NCBI RefSeq assembly: GCF_026343945.1
Contig: NZ_JAPKNJ010000001.1
Coordinates: 620,001 to 684,000, forward strand
From: Kaistia algarum
Lineage (GTDB): Bacteria; Pseudomonadota; Alphaproteobacteria; Rhizobiales; Kaistiaceae
DNA: 64,000 bases
Reading direction: 5' to 3'
A model generated the notes under the pieces. That model saw only the letters and a program-made list of their open reading frames with translations, was not told the origin of the DNA and did no database searches. The translations under genes and the position numbers were made by a program. The first letter of the stretch is position 1; each line of letters opens with the position of its first letter. Of this stretch, positions 9,137-15,980 are shown one piece after another.

Positions 9137-10507
9137 ATGGCCCGCGACGCTTCCGATTCCTCGATCGTCGAATCGCGCGATCAGCTCATTGCCGAGATCG
9201 CGTCGGGTTCGAAGCCCGAATCGGCCTTCCGGATCGGGACCGAGCACGAGAAGTTTGGCTTCAACATCGCCGATCTCTCGCCCGTCCCCTATGAGGGCCC
9301 GCGCGGGATCGAGCGTATTCTCCGACTGATGGAAGGCCTGCTTGGTTGGCAGCCGATCGAGGATCGCGGGTTGATCATCGGCCTGGTCGATCCGGTCGGC
9401 GGGGGTGCCATCTCGCTGGAGCCCGGCGGCCAGTTCGAATTGTCCGGCGCGCCGCTCGAGACGATCCACCAGACCTGCCGCGAGATCCATGCGCATCTGG
9501 CGCAGGTTCGCGAATGCGCCGAGCCGCTCGGCGTCGGCTTTCTCGGCCTCGGCGCCTCGCCGATCTGGTCGCTCGCCGAAACCCCGGTTATGCCGAAATC
9601 GCGCTACGAGATCATGTCGCGCTACATGCCGAAGGTCGGCACGCGCGGGCTCGACATGATGTTCCGCACCTGCACCGTGCAGGTGAACCTCGATTTCTCG
9701 AGCGAAGCGGACATGGTCAAGAAGATGCGCGTCTCGCTGGCGCTGCAGCCGGTCGCAACCGCGCTGTTCGCCAATTCGCCTTTCCTCGACAATCGCGCCA
9801 ACGGCCTGCTGGACAATCGCGCCGAGATCTGGCGCGACACGGACAACCAGCGTTCCGGGCTCATTCCGTTCGTGTTCGACGAGGGCTTCGGCTTCGAGGC
9901 CTATGTCGACTGGGCGCTCGATGTGCCGATGTATTTCGTCAAGCGCGGCGGCATGTATCACGACGTCGCTGGCCAGTCGTTCCGCGACCTCCTCGCCGGC
10001 AGGTTGCTGGGACTGCCGGGCGAGCGTGCGACGCTTTCCGACTGGAACAACCATCTGACCACGCTGTTCCCCGATGTGCGGCTCAAGAAATATATCGAGA
10101 TGCGCGGCGCCGATGCCGGGCCGTGGCGGACACTGACCGCCCTGCCCGCGGTCTGGGTCGGCCTGCTCTATGATGGCAGCGCGCTCGACGCCGCCTGGGA
10201 CCTCGTCAAGGACTGGACGGCCGAGGAGCGGCAGGCGCTGCGCGACGGCGTGCCGAAGACAGCGCTGGCGACGCCTTTCCGCGGTGGCACGGTGCGCGAT
10301 ATCGCCCGCCAGATGGTCGAGATTGCACGGTCCGGCCTTGTGGCGCGGGCTCGGCTGAACGCCGACGGCCATGATGAGAGCGTCTATCTGGAGCCGCTGC
10401 GGGAAATCGTCGCCAGCGGCCGGACGCCGGCCGAGCGGTTGCTTGGCGAATACGAGACGAGTTGGAATCGCGACATTGGCGAAGTCTTCCGCCGATACGC
10501 ATATTGA
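9137..10507 (+). CDS. gshA: Glutamate-cysteine ligase
   Basis: First and rate-limiting enzyme of glutathione synthesis: L-Glu + L-Cys + ATP gives gamma-glutamylcysteine. At 456 residues it matches the plant/alphaproteobacterial GCS2-like type. Diagnostic parts are the N-terminal RIGTEHEKFGF (glutamate and ATP binding, about residues 33-43), ISLEPGGQFELSGAPLETIHQT (about 92-113), and the central RTCTVQVNLDFSSE block. The motif VLFVF-like GLIPFVFDEGFGFEAYVDWALDVPMYF follows at about 250-276. The C-terminal half is complete to a TGA. It starts at ATG with ggag 6 bases upstream. A universal stress protein gene follows 48 bp downstream on the same strand, which fits a stress-protection role. Confidence 0.95.
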   Translation: MARDASDSSIVESRDQLIAEIASGSKPESAFRIGTEHEKFGFNIADLSPVPYEGPRGIERILRLMEGLLGWQPIEDRGLIIGLVDPVGGGAISLEPGGQFELSGAPLETIHQTCREIHAHLAQVRECAEPLGVGFLGLGASPIWSLAETPVMPKSRYEIMSRYMPKVGTRGLDMMFRTCTVQVNLDFSSEADMVKKMRVSLALQPVATALFANSPFLDNRANGLLDNRAEIWRDTDNQRSGLIPFVFDEGFGFEAYVDWALDVPMYFVKRGGMYHDVAGQSFRDLLAGRLLGLPGERATLSDWNNHLTTLFPDVRLKKYIEMRGADAGPWRTLTALPAVWVGLLYDGSALDAAWDLVKDWTAEERQALRDGVPKTALATPFRGGTVRDIARQMVEIARSGLVARARLNADGHDESVYLEPLREIVASGRTPAERLLGEYETSWNRDIGEVFRRYAY

Positions 10508-10555
10508 GGGAGGCTCGCGCGCGGGTATTCGCGGCGCGGCCAGAGAGGGGCTATC

Positions 10556-11380
10556 ATGGACATCAAGGACATCAGCGTCGTCATCGACCTTGCCGGCGAG
10601 CGGCGCGCGGCGTCGGCGGCGATCGGTCTTGCCAGCCAGCTCGGCGCACATCTGACCGGCCTCACGCTGGCCTATGATCCCGTCGTTCCGGGCTATGCGG
10701 TCACGCCGGTTCCCGTCGACTTCATGATCAGCGCCCGCAACCAGGCCATTGCCGATGCCAAGGTCGCCGAAGCCGACTTTTCGGCGAAGGCGCAGGCGGC
10801 TGGCATCTCGTTCGAATCGCATGTCGTCGAGGTCATGTCCGGCGGCGGTATGGACGACATCATCCATGAGGTCCGGCTCGCCGATCTCGTCGTCATCGGC
10901 GAGGACGACCCCGACCGGCCCGAACCCGTGCGCGAGGCGCTGATCGAGGCGGTGTTGTTCCATGCTGGCGCGCCGCTGCTGGTGCTGCCGCGCAAGGCTG
11001 CCGCGACGATCGATCCGCGCCATGTCGTCATCGCCTGGGACGGCTCCATCACCGCCTCGCGCGCCGTGCGCTCGGCCCTGCCGCTGCTGCAGGCGGCGGC
11101 GACCGTTGACGTCGTCATCGTCGACGACGGCAAGGAGCTGCCGACGGGAAACCGAGTCTCCGCCTATCTGAAGCGCCACGGCATCGCAGTGACGGTGAAG
11201 ACGCTCCCGAACCCGGGCAAGGACGTCGCCAAGACGCTGCGCGCCCATGCCACCGAATCGGGCGCCGGCCTCGTCGTGATGGGCGCCTATGGTCATAGCC
11301 GGCTGCTCGAATGGATCCTCGGCGGCGCCACGCGCGGCATGCTGAAGAACCTCACCATTCCGGTCGTGATGGCCCATTGA
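10556..11380 (+). CDS. Universal stress protein, tandem UspA domains
   Basis: Cytoplasmic stress protein of 274 residues with two Usp folds, residues 4-145 and about 150-274. The second domain retains the ATP-binding signature GAYGHSRLLEWILGGATRGML (Gly-x2-Gly-x9-Gly-Ala/Ser/Thr), while the first domain lacks a full copy (VVIGEDDPDRPEPVREAL). Such half-degenerate tandem proteins are common in alphaproteobacteria. A strong purine-rich ribosome site (gagagggg) precedes the ATG. It follows gshA closely and may be co-transcribed with it. The role is inferred from the family: survival under starvation or oxidative stress. Confidence 0.92.
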   Translation: MDIKDISVVIDLAGERRAASAAIGLASQLGAHLTGLTLAYDPVVPGYAVTPVPVDFMISARNQAIADAKVAEADFSAKAQAAGISFESHVVEVMSGGGMDDIIHEVRLADLVVIGEDDPDRPEPVREALIEAVLFHAGAPLLVLPRKAAATIDPRHVVIAWDGSITASRAVRSALPLLQAAATVDVVIVDDGKELPTGNRVSAYLKRHGIAVTVKTLPNPGKDVAKTLRAHATESGAGLVVMGAYGHSRLLEWILGGATRGMLKNLTIPVVMAH

Positions 11381-11467
11381 GGCCATCGACGGATCCGCTC
11401 GGCGGAGCGGCGATTTGACGTGGACGCGCACACGCCCGATCATCGGGAAACAAGGGTGGAGTGCGCG

Positions 11468-12157
11468 ATGACAAACTTCTTCGACATGATGCAGGATGCG
11501 CAGCGGAACGCCATGGCGGCGCTCGCCTCCAGTAATTTCGGGCTGCCGGCCGATCAGCAGGCCAAGGCGCTGGAAGCGATGACGCCGGCCTTCTGGCTGG
11601 GCTTGAAGAAGAACACGTCCGATCCGTTCGGCGTCACAGCCTTCTGGCAGCAACTCGCTGGCGGGCAGTACAAATCCTATTTCGAAAATCCGCTCTCGGC
11701 CGTCACGCCGTCCGGCATGGCCGACGGCAACAAGCTCGTCGAGGCTATGTTCGGCTCGCCCGAGGTCTCGCGCGCTGTCGCCTTGCAGGTGGAAGCGGCG
11801 ACCGGCATCGCGCAGGACGTCGTCCGGCGCATGATGCCCGTCTATGCCAATGTGATGATGGGCGGCCTGCAGCGTCAGTCCGAGAGCTTTGGCAATCCGT
11901 TCACGAAGTTCATGCAGGAGATGACGCAGCCGAAGGCCAGTGCGCCAAAGCCCGCCGATTTCCCCTTCGTCACGATGATGGAAGCCTTCCTCGGCAAGGA
12001 GCCGGAGAAGGCGCCCGAGCCGAAGCCGGACGAACCAATGTCGCAGGAAGAAGTCATCGACCGCATGTTCGACGCCGGCCGCTCGATGCAGGATAATTAC
12101 TGGAAGTCGATGGAACGGATCTTCGACCAGTTCGGCGGCGGCAAGAAGCAGGGCTGA
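11468..12157 (+). CDS. DUF937-like / PhaM-like hypothetical protein
   Basis: Protein of 229 residues starting MTNFFDMMQDAQRNAMAAL; the ribosome site gggtggag lies just upstream of this ATG, so the longer in-frame start at 11420 is not preferred. The N-terminal 100 residues (LPADQQAKALEAMTPAFWLGLKKN) resemble DUF937-type helical proteins. The central stretch ends in a Pro/Lys-rich linker (KEPEKAPEPKPDEP), followed by EEVIDRMFDAGRSMQDNYWKSMERIFDQFGGG. This amphipathic helical layout and the presence of two phasins 7 kb away suggest a polyhydroxyalkanoate-granule association, but that is inference. No catalytic motif is visible. Confidence 0.75.
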   Translation: MTNFFDMMQDAQRNAMAALASSNFGLPADQQAKALEAMTPAFWLGLKKNTSDPFGVTAFWQQLAGGQYKSYFENPLSAVTPSGMADGNKLVEAMFGSPEVSRAVALQVEAATGIAQDVVRRMMPVYANVMMGGLQRQSESFGNPFTKFMQEMTQPKASAPKPADFPFVTMMEAFLGKEPEKAPEPKPDEPMSQEEVIDRMFDAGRSMQDNYWKSMERIFDQFGGGKKQG

Positions 12158-12175
12158 CCGGGGCCCTCGCCAAAC

Positions 12176-12204
12176 AAAAAGGCCCGCCGTAGGGACGGCG
12201 GGCC
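12176..12204 (-). terminator. Rho-independent terminator
   Basis: Perfect 10-bp stem ggcccgccgt/acggcgggcc with an AGGG loop. The five A residues on its left read as a T-run on the minus strand, so it terminates the minus-strand DUF1127 gene. The convergent plus-strand gene may share the stem. Confidence 0.8.
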
Positions 12205-12283
12205 AAGTGCGGAATCCCCAGGGGATCAGGGGAATTCCGGCTGCAGGGGTCTCGATGCCGGCGGCGGCCGGCACCGGAAGGTG

Positions 12284-12616
12284 TCAGCGGTGGCGAGCGC
12301 GCAGCTCGGCGGCGCGGGAGAGCCGGTCGCGAACCTGGGCCTGATGGGCGAAGCGCCGCTCCATGGCGAACATGGAAAGCTGCACGGACGGGTCTTCATC
12401 GACGCGAGCCGCCATGGCGCAATAGACGTCGCCTTGGGTCAGGCCGATATCGCTGAGCATATGAGCGTCCCACTCAAGCAGGCGCGCCACGTCGCGACGA
12501 TTTTTCCACGCGCGGATACGCGTCACGACGGCTGCGCCGGCAGCGGCAACGATCGCAAGGATCGTGCGGGCTCGCGGCGCGCGGGTCTCGGTGGAATAGG
12601 TCTCGAACGTGGTCAT
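12284..12616 (-). CDS. DUF1127 domain protein
   Basis: Small protein of 110 residues. A membrane-like or hydrophobic stretch (TILAIVAAAGAAVV, residues 18-31) precedes the Arg-rich DUF1127 core: RAWKNRRDVARLLEWDAHMLSDIGLTQGDV. The core matches the YjiS-like pattern of short Arg-rich proteins that often bind RNA or influence phosphate and carbon regulation in alphaproteobacteria. The chosen ATG has ggagg at ideal spacing; longer in-frame starts do not. A strong terminator follows. The divergent LysR gene starts 294 bp away, so the spacer probably holds both promoters. Confidence 0.8.
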   Translation of the reverse strand: MTTFETYSTETRAPRARTILAIVAAAGAAVVTRIRAWKNRRDVARLLEWDAHMLSDIGLTQGDVYCAMAARVDEDPSVQLSMFAMERRFAHQAQVRDRLSRAAELRARHR

Positions 12617-12910
12617 GGCAGCCTCCATCGGCAGGCGCGTCGGGGTCCTTCCATCATGCGGAAGGGGTTGCTCGAATGCGCGACTTGGGAACAATCGAAC
12701 ATTCGCCCATTCTGATTGATCATTCCAACGAATGTTTCTAATATCAGCCATCGGAAATGATGATGCATGGGCGAAAGCGTCTGGTCCCGACACTGGACCG
12801 TCTTTGCCCCGTCCCACCACCCGTTTCCTGCGCTTTGAGCTGGCAAATCTTCCGGCATGCGAAGAAAAGCGCGGAATGCCTGGCGGAACGACCAATGTGA
12901 GGTTTCGAAC

Positions 12911-13792
12911 ATGGCCCATTTGCTCGATCTCGATCAGCTGCGCACCTTTGTGGCGATTGCCGACTCCGGCAGTTTCACGCGCGCGGCTGACACCGTGCAC
13001 AAGACGCAGTCGGCCGTATCGATGCAGATGCGCCGGCTGGAGGAGCGGATCGGCAAGCCGATCTTCGGCCGCGACGGCCGCAGCGCCAAGCTCACGGAAC
13101 ATGGCGAGAGGCTGCTCGGCTATGCGCGCCGCATGGTGCGTCTCTCCGACGAAACGGTCGCCGCCTTCGACGATGAAGAGCTATCCGGTCGTGTCCGCCT
13201 TGGGACCCCGGACGATTATGCCGACCGCTTCCTACCCGAGATTCTCGCCCGGTTTTCGCGCTCCAACCCGCGCGTCGAGGTGACGGTGGTCTGCGAACCG
13301 ACAGTCCAGCTGGTCGAGGCGCTGCGCGCCGGCGAGCTTGACCTTGGCATCATCACCAATATCAAGGAGACGCCGACCGCCGAGGTCGTGCGTCAGGAGC
13401 CGCTGCTCTGGGTGGTCTCCAACCATCACAGCCTTGAGGAAGAAGAGACGCTGCCGCTGGCGCTCGGCCGCGACACTTGCTGCTGGCGACGCACAGCGAT
13501 CGAGGCGCTCGGCACCACCAACCGCCGCTACCGCCTGCTCTATGCGAGCAATAACTCGACGGCTCTCGCCGCCGCCGTCCTCGCCGGCCTCGCCATATCG
13601 GTGCAGCCGGAATCGGCGCTGCGGCCGGGCATGCGCGTTCTCGGCGAGGCGGAAGGCTTTCCGCGCCTCGCGCCCTGCGAGATCGGGTTGATGCGCGCGC
13701 CGAACCGCCCCTCGACCCCGATCATGGACGCGCTGGCCGAGCACATCGTCTCCTCGCTCGACAATCTGTCGATGCGGGCGGCGGCGGAGTGA
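12911..13792 (+). CDS. LysR-family transcriptional regulator
   Basis: DNA-binding regulator of 293 residues. The N-terminal winged HTH is intact: LDLDQLRTFVAIADSGSFTRAADTVHKTQSAVSMQMRRLEERIG (residues 5-48). The effector-binding domain opens with GRVRLGTPDDYADRFLPEIL at about residue 94. A signature FGRDGRSAKLTEHG separates the two. The start used has gagg 9 bases upstream, and the protein begins at the normal distance before the HTH. Its stop overlaps the start of the next gene by 4 bp, so the two are one transcript. Target genes are unknown; the divergent DUF1127 gene is the obvious local candidate. Confidence 0.92.
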   Translation: MAHLLDLDQLRTFVAIADSGSFTRAADTVHKTQSAVSMQMRRLEERIGKPIFGRDGRSAKLTEHGERLLGYARRMVRLSDETVAAFDDEELSGRVRLGTPDDYADRFLPEILARFSRSNPRVEVTVVCEPTVQLVEALRAGELDLGIITNIKETPTAEVVRQEPLLWVVSNHHSLEEEETLPLALGRDTCCWRRTAIEALGTTNRRYRLLYASNNSTALAAAVLAGLAISVQPESALRPGMRVLGEAEGFPRLAPCEIGLMRAPNRPSTPIMDALAEHIVSSLDNLSMRAAAE

Positions 13793-14421
13793 CCTCGCCT
13801 GGGCGAATCGTCGTCCTGAACGGCGCCCCTCGATCCGGTAAATCCTCGATCGTCGCCGCGCTGCAGGCCGATCCGAGCGGCATCTGGATCAATCTCGGCG
13901 TCGACATGCATATGGAGCGGATGCTGCCGCCGCGACTGCTGCCGGGGATCGGGCTGCGGCCGGGCGGGGAACGGCCCGACCTGGAACCGCTGCTGCCGTC
14001 GCTCTTTGCTGCGCTCTACGAATCGATTGCCGCCCATAGCCGGCTCGGTCTCGACGTCGTCGCCGATGTCGGCCATCACGACGCCTATGCGCAGCCGCTC
14101 GGAATGCAGGTCGACGCGGCGCATAGGCTCGCCGGCCTGCCGGCGCTGCTCGTCGGCGTCCGCTGCCCGCTGGACATCATCATGCAGCGGAGAAGGTCTG
14201 ACGTCTCGGGCCGGAACTATGTGTCGCCGGGGACGGGCGATGAAGTGCCGCCGCCGGTGCGACGCTGGCAGGAGGCCGTCCACGAGCCCGGGGTCTACGA
14301 TCTGGAGATCGACACATCGGTCGCCTCCCCCGAGGAATGCGCCGCCGCCATTCTCGCTGGGTTCGACGCGGGCTTGAGGAAGCCATCCGCCTTGGAGCGG
14401 ATCGCCGCACGGTGCGGGTGA
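13789..14421 (+). CDS. Chloramphenicol-phosphotransferase-like P-loop kinase
   Basis: Cytoplasmic P-loop protein of 210 residues. The Walker A motif GAPRSGKSS sits at residues 12-20 after the first strand RIVVLN, and VGVRCPLDIIMQRRRSD at about 122-138 resembles the Arg-rich lid of CPT-type kinases. Family members phosphorylate chloramphenicol or unknown small molecules. The GTG start overlaps the LysR stop (GTGA), so translation is coupled, suggesting that the regulator controls it. Whether it confers resistance cannot be told from sequence; many homologues are uncharacterised kinases. Confidence 0.8.
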   Translation: MTSPGRIVVLNGAPRSGKSSIVAALQADPSGIWINLGVDMHMERMLPPRLLPGIGLRPGGERPDLEPLLPSLFAALYESIAAHSRLGLDVVADVGHHDAYAQPLGMQVDAAHRLAGLPALLVGVRCPLDIIMQRRRSDVSGRNYVSPGTGDEVPPPVRRWQEAVHEPGVYDLEIDTSVASPEECAAAILAGFDAGLRKPSALERIAARCG

Positions 14422-14433
14422 GGAAGCGCGCTG

Positions 14434-14811
14434 TTACGTCGCGTAGGCCGCGGAAATCAGCAATCCACCCATGATGGCGATGTTGGTCTGCCAGATCTGG
14501 CGCGCCGTCTTGCGGGGTTCGCCCTTGAGATCCCAGAAATTCAGCATCAGGATCGACGCGACGAGCGTGAAGGCGACGAGGCCGAGCGAGGAGGCCAGGA
14601 CGTAGAAGCCGAACATTAGGCCGAGGCCGGCGACAATCTGAAAGCCGGTACCGATGACGAGGATCAGTTGCGGCAGGGGAACGCGACGTTCGGCGAGCTG
14701 CCGCGTGAGCAGATCGAAATCGAAGAAGTGCTGCAATCCTGCGGTGACGAACAAGCCACCCATCAGGATACGGCCGACGATCAGCAGCCAGATCTCCACG
14801 ACTCCGTTCAT
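14434..14811 (-). CDS. DoxX-family membrane protein
   Basis: Inner-membrane protein of 125 residues with four predicted helices: WLLIVGRILMGGLFVTAGLQHF, LPQLILVIGTGFQIVAGLGLMFG, VLASSLGLVAFTLVASILMLNFWD and IWQTNIAIMGGLLISAAY. This is the DoxX/YphA pattern, including the Gly-rich first helix. DoxX proteins are linked to thiosulfate:quinone oxidation in archaea and to oxidative-stress membrane complexes in mycobacteria; no specific function follows here. It converges on the kinase gene. Confidence 0.85.
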   Translation of the reverse strand: MNGVVEIWLLIVGRILMGGLFVTAGLQHFFDFDLLTRQLAERRVPLPQLILVIGTGFQIVAGLGLMFGFYVLASSLGLVAFTLVASILMLNFWDLKGEPRKTARQIWQTNIAIMGGLLISAAYAT

Positions 14812-14944
14812 ATGCCCTCACGAGTTGCGGCCCGACTCCCGACACGACCAGTTCAGGGATTCCGGGCAAGGATGAATTGATCCAGGTCACGCCGCCGTCG
14901 CAATTCGTCCCGCCAGCCCGATTATACTCCGCAAAACAGCCGCG

Positions 14945-15874
14945 TCAGGGCGCGAAGATCGACCAGTCCATCGCCTTGGCGAGGCGCTCCAGCGCCAGCG
15001 AACCCAGCAGCGAATTGCCGACCTTGTTGAGGCCCGGCGACCACACCGCGATCGAAGCCTTGCCGGGCACGACGGCGAGGATGCCGCCGCCGACGCCGCT
15101 CTTGCCCGGAATGCCAACCTTGAAGGCGAATTCGCCCGAGCCGTCATAATGGCCGCAGGTCAGCATCACCGCATTGATGCGGCGCGCGCGCTCGGGCGAG
15201 ACGATCCGGTTTCCCGTCAGCGGATGGCGGCCCTCTCCGGAGAGAAAGCTGCCGGCGACGGCGAGCTGGCGACAGCTCATGGCGATGGCGCATTGATGGA
15301 AATAGACGCCGGTCGTCATCTCGACCGGATGGCGGATATTGCCGAACGCCTTCATGTAATTGGCAAGCGCCCGGTTGCCGAATCCGGTCTCGTCTTCCGA
15401 GCGCGCTACGGCATGGTCGATATAGACGCTGTCGTCGTCGGCGAGACCGCGCATGAAGGAAAGGATGAGGCCAATCGCCTCGCGCGGTTTGTAGCCGGAG
15501 AGGATCACGTCGGTGACGACCAGCGCGCCGGCATTGATCAGCGGGTTGCGCGGAATGCCGTGCTCATATTCGAGCTGGACGATCGAGTTGAACGGATTGC
15601 CCGAGGGCTCGCGCCCGACACGATTCCAGAGCGTATCGCCGATCTGGCCGAGCGCCAGCGTCAGCGTGAACACCTTGGAGACACTCTGGATCGAGAAGGG
15701 TTCATCGGCATCGCCGGCGCTGTGGACGACGCCGTCCGGCGTCAGGACGGCGATGCCGAAGCGCTGGGGATCGACCTTGGCGAGCTCGGGGATATAGCGG
15801 GCAACGGCGCCCCGATCGCTGGCGGCGGCCATGCGCCCGGCAATCTCGTCAAGGACGGTCTGGAGTTCGGGCAT
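14945..15874 (-). CDS. glsA: Glutaminase
   Basis: Cytoplasmic L-glutamine amidohydrolase (Gln + H2O gives Glu + NH3), 309 residues, the normal size of the serine-dependent beta-lactamase-like glutaminase family. The catalytic SxxK motif is S64-V-S-K67 within [13 protein letters not shown]. Other family blocks are [29 protein letters not shown] (about 100-128) and the YMKAFGNI stretch. The C-terminal [25 protein letters not shown] is also typical. The start [11 protein letters not shown] is chosen over an upstream in-frame Met because it matches the family N-terminus. It supplies glutamate and may help in acid tolerance. Confidence 0.95.
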   Translation of the reverse strand: MPELQTVLDEIAGRMAAASDRGAVARYIPELAKVDPQRFGIAVLTPDGVVHSAGDADEPFSIQSVSKVFTLTLALGQIGDTLWNRVGREPSGNPFNSIVQLEYEHGIPRNPLINAGALVVTDVILSGYKPREAIGLILSFMRGLADDDSVYIDHAVARSEDETGFGNRALANYMKAFGNIRHPVEMTTGVYFHQCAIAMSCRQLAVAGSFLSGEGRHPLTGNRIVSPERARRINAVMLTCGHYDGSGEFAFKVGIPGKSGVGGGILAVVPGKASIAVWSPGLNKVGNSLLGSLALERLAKAMDWSIFAP

Positions 15875-15980
15875 AGGGTACGGGCGTTCTTCCGCGCGAA
15901 ATGGACAAAGCTCCGCGTTGGGGAACGCGGCCCACCTCACGGATAGAGCCATTCATCGATTCAGGAAATGGCAACCTGCC

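Noticed and set aside
9017..12274. Minus-strand frame open for about 3.2 kb upstream of the gene at 8552-9016, antisense to gshA and its neighbours.
   Set aside because: It is antisense to well-supported genes, Arg/His/Gly-rich and low in protein character; it is a by-product of GC-rich codon bias. Only the last 154 residues (8552-9016) are kept.
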